Source: Reyranella sp.
GTDB taxonomy: Bacteria; Pseudomonadota; Alphaproteobacteria; Reyranellales; Reyranellaceae
DNA length: 35,716 nt
Reading direction: 5' to 3'
NCBI GenBank assembly: GCA_030679805.1
Contig: JAUXST010000488.1
Coordinates: 1-35,716 of the forward strand
Part shown: piece by piece, positions 34,256-35,716 of the stretch
How the letters are laid out: every line of letters starts with the position of its first letter
Numbering within the stretch: position 1 is the stretch's first letter
Notes under the pieces: model-generated
What the model saw: only the letters and a program-made list of their open reading frames with translations
What the model was told of the DNA's origin: nothing
Databases searched by the model: none
Made by a program: the position numbers and the translations under genes

Positions 34256-35630
34256 TCCGCTTCTCGATGGCCGCGAAGATGGCACGCGCTGCCTGCGCCT
34301 CGCCGCCTTCCGGACGGCCGGGCCGGCTCGCATTGTTCCAGGCCATCATGTCGAAATGCGCCCACGGCACGTCGTCGGGCACGAACTCTTTCAGATAGAG
34401 CGCCGCCGTGATGGCGCCGCCGAAAGCGACGCCCGGCGCGTTGTTGATGTCGGCCACCTTGCTGTTCAGAAGATGCCGGTAGCCCGCGAACAGCGGCAGC
34501 CGCCACATCGGGTCGGTGACGTCCCTGCCCGCCGCCAGCAGATCCTCGGCCAGCGCATCGTCATTGCAGAACAGCGCCGGCAGATCGGTGCCCAACGCCA
34601 CGCGCGCCGCTCCCGTCAGCGTCGCGCAATCGACCATCATGGTGGGCTTCTCCGAGGCGCCCTCGTGCAGGGCATCGCACAGGATCAGCCGCCCCTCGGC
34701 ATCGGTGTTGCCGATCTCGACGGAAATGCCCTTGCGCGTCGGCACGACGTCGAGCGGCCGGAAGGCATTTCCCGAAACGCTGTTCTCGACCGCCGGAACC
34801 AGCATGCGCAATCGCACCGGCAGCTTGGCTGCCATCACCATCGCCGCCACCGCCAGCACCGTGGCGGCGCCGCCCATATCCTTCTTCATGTTCAGCATGC
34901 CACCCGCCGGCTTCAGGTCGAGCCCGCCGGTGTCGAAGCACACGCCCTTGCCCACCAGCGTTACCTTCGGATCGCTCTCGCGGCCCCACACCAGATCGAT
35001 CAGGCGCGGCGCGCGCGTGCTGGCGCGGCCCACGGCATGAACCATCGGATAGTTCTGCTTCAGAAGATCGTCGCCCACGATCACCTTCACCTTAGCCTTG
35101 TGCGCCTTGGCCAAATCCTGCGCCGCCGCCGCGAGTTCGGCCGGCCCCATGTCCGACGACGGCGTGGTGATGAGATCGCGCGCCATCGCGATCGCCTCGA
35201 TCATCGCCGTCGCGCGTCCCTTGTCGGCCGCCTCCGGCCACACGAAGCGCGGCCCCTGCTTGGCCTTCTTCGCCTTGTAGCGCTCGAACTTCCAGGTCCC
35301 GAGCCCGATCGCCACCATCGCATCGGTCATCGACACCGGCGCTGGGTCCGACACCAATCGCCAGGTGCCGGCCGGCAGTTTCGATGTGAGCACGCCGAAA
35401 TCCCACAGCGTCGGCGCCGGCGGTATCACCAGCACCGCGCCCGCCACCTTGCCGTCGCGCCCCGGCAGCACGACGAGATCGCCGGAATGTCCCGAAACGC
35501 CGGTCGACTCGATCCAGCCGCGCCGCGCCGCGCTCTGCTCGCGCAGCCACGTCCGCCACTTCGGCTGGCCGACAAACTGCACGGGGAGAGAAGAAGAAGA
35601 GCGGTCGACGAAGGGCAGCGACATGGCCAT
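34239..35630 (-). CDS. Leucyl aminopeptidase family protein (peptidase M17)
   Basis: A 463-aa protein counted from ATG 35630; GTG 35636 and ATG 35624 are also possible, and none has a strong ribosome site. M17 enzymes are hexameric two-metal aminopeptidases. The catalytic C-terminal domain is complete: 'VTLVGKGVCFDTGGLDLKPA' (metal-binding Lys and Asp, about residues 225-240), 'MKKDMGGAATVLAVAAMV', 'PAVENSVSGNAFRPLDVVPT', 'EIGNTDAEGRLILCDALHEG' (the M17 signature), 'TLTGAARVALGTDLPALF', and the end 'WAHFDMMAWNN'. The N-terminal domain is shorter and less conserved, as in the PepB-like/short branch. It could process peptides imported by the upstream peptide transporter, but it is on the opposite strand, overlapping the dehydrogenase end by 17 bp. 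Confidence 0.94.
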   Translation of the reverse strand: MAMSLPFVDRSSSSLPVQFVGQPKWRTWLREQSAARRGWIESTGVSGHSGDLVVLPGRDGKVAGAVLVIPPAPTLWDFGVLTSKLPAGTWRLVSDPAPVSMTDAMVAIGLGTWKFERYKAKKAKQGPRFVWPEAADKGRATAMIEAIAMARDLITTPSSDMGPAELAAAAQDLAKAHKAKVKVIVGDDLLKQNYPMVHAVGRASTRAPRLIDLVWGRESDPKVTLVGKGVCFDTGGLDLKPAGGMLNMKKDMGGAATVLAVAAMVMAAKLPVRLRMLVPAVENSVSGNAFRPLDVVPTRKGISVEIGNTDAEGRLILCDALHEGASEKPTMMVDCATLTGAARVALGTDLPALFCNDDALAEDLLAAGRDVTDPMWRLPLFAGYRHLLNSKVADINNAPGVAFGGAITAALYLKEFVPDDVPWAHFDMMAWNNASRPGRPEGGEAQAARAIFAAIEKRISNPT

Positions 35631-35697
35631 GCTCACAATTCTGTAGGTTAATGGTCAAGATTGCCGGCCAAACTGTACGGCTGGCAAGGAGGGCGTC
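35631..35697. promoter_or_regulatory. Divergent spacer with inverted repeat before the right-edge gene
   Basis: 67 bp separate the aminopeptidase and the rightward gene. TTGCCGGCC (35661-35669) and GGCTGGCAA (35679-35687) form an inverted repeat with one mismatch and a 9-base centre. It touches the ribosome site AAGGAGGG (35686-35693) and may be an operator or a 5'-UTR hairpin. No promoter boxes could be fixed. Confidence 0.35.
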
Positions 35698-35716
35698 ATG
35701 GCTGATTTCACGCTGG
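35698..35716 (+). CDS. Start of a rightward coding region, truncated by the window edge
   Basis: ATG 35698 follows a strong AAGGAGGG ribosome site with a 4-base spacer. Only Met-Ala-Asp-Phe-Thr-Leu can be read before the window ends, so no family can be named. Confidence 0.55.

Overview
The window comes from a GC-rich bacterial chromosome, most likely an alphaproteobacterium of the Reyranella/Bradyrhizobium kind. I infer this from strong G/C bias at third codon positions, many solute-binding proteins and CoA-transferase/catabolic genes, NodT-type efflux, and a long palindromic intergenic repeat of a kind common in that group. The genus is a guess. I see no tRNA, rRNA, CRISPR array, insertion sequence or phage gene.

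Layout. 1-1334 (+): the 3' end of a flavin-dependent monooxygenase and a polysaccharide deacetylase-like protein. 6716-1356 (-): a tightly packed operon with a possible 19-codon leader, a 65-aa protein, a sugar-acid dehydratase (IlvD/Edd), an EPSP synthase, an RraA-like protein, a carboxymuconolactone decarboxylase-like protein and an exported aspartic protease-like protein. 6859-7773 (+): an aldo/keto reductase. 7800-8041: a large palindromic repeat. 18330-8080 (-): an MdtABC/MuxABC-type tripartite efflux operon (adaptor, two RND pumps, NodT-type outer-membrane factor) with dinB at its end. 18548-19897 (+): an OprD-type porin. 21900-19914 (-): a TPP riboswitch and thiC, the latter interrupted by an in-frame TAA. 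25409-22354 (-): DyP-type peroxidase, a GrdB-family selenoprotein with an in-frame TGA, and a CaiB-type CoA-transferase, followed by a terminator. 25514-33282 (+): three unrelated solute-uptake systems (a Bug/TctC protein, a complete YejABEF-type peptide ABC transporter, a TAXI-type TRAP binding protein), then a 2-hydroxyacid dehydrogenase. 35630-34239 (-): an M17 leucyl aminopeptidase, followed by the start of a rightward gene at the window edge.

The most notable points are two in-frame stop codons with opposite explanations. In the gene at 24487-23561, TGA sits in a U-x-x-C motif and is followed by a 7-bp stem-loop in the right place for a bacterial SECIS element, so it most likely encodes selenocysteine. 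In thiC, TAA replaces a conserved codon inside a short A/T-rich patch, at about the point where the N-terminal part meets the catalytic barrel. This looks like a real disruption or a split gene under a still intact thiamine riboswitch.

Functionally the window is dominated by nutrient scavenging (peptides, carboxylates, sugar acids) and multidrug efflux. The membrane transport operons are regular. The accessory metabolic operon at 6716-1356 and the peroxidase/selenoprotein/CoA-transferase operon are the parts whose chemistry is not obvious.
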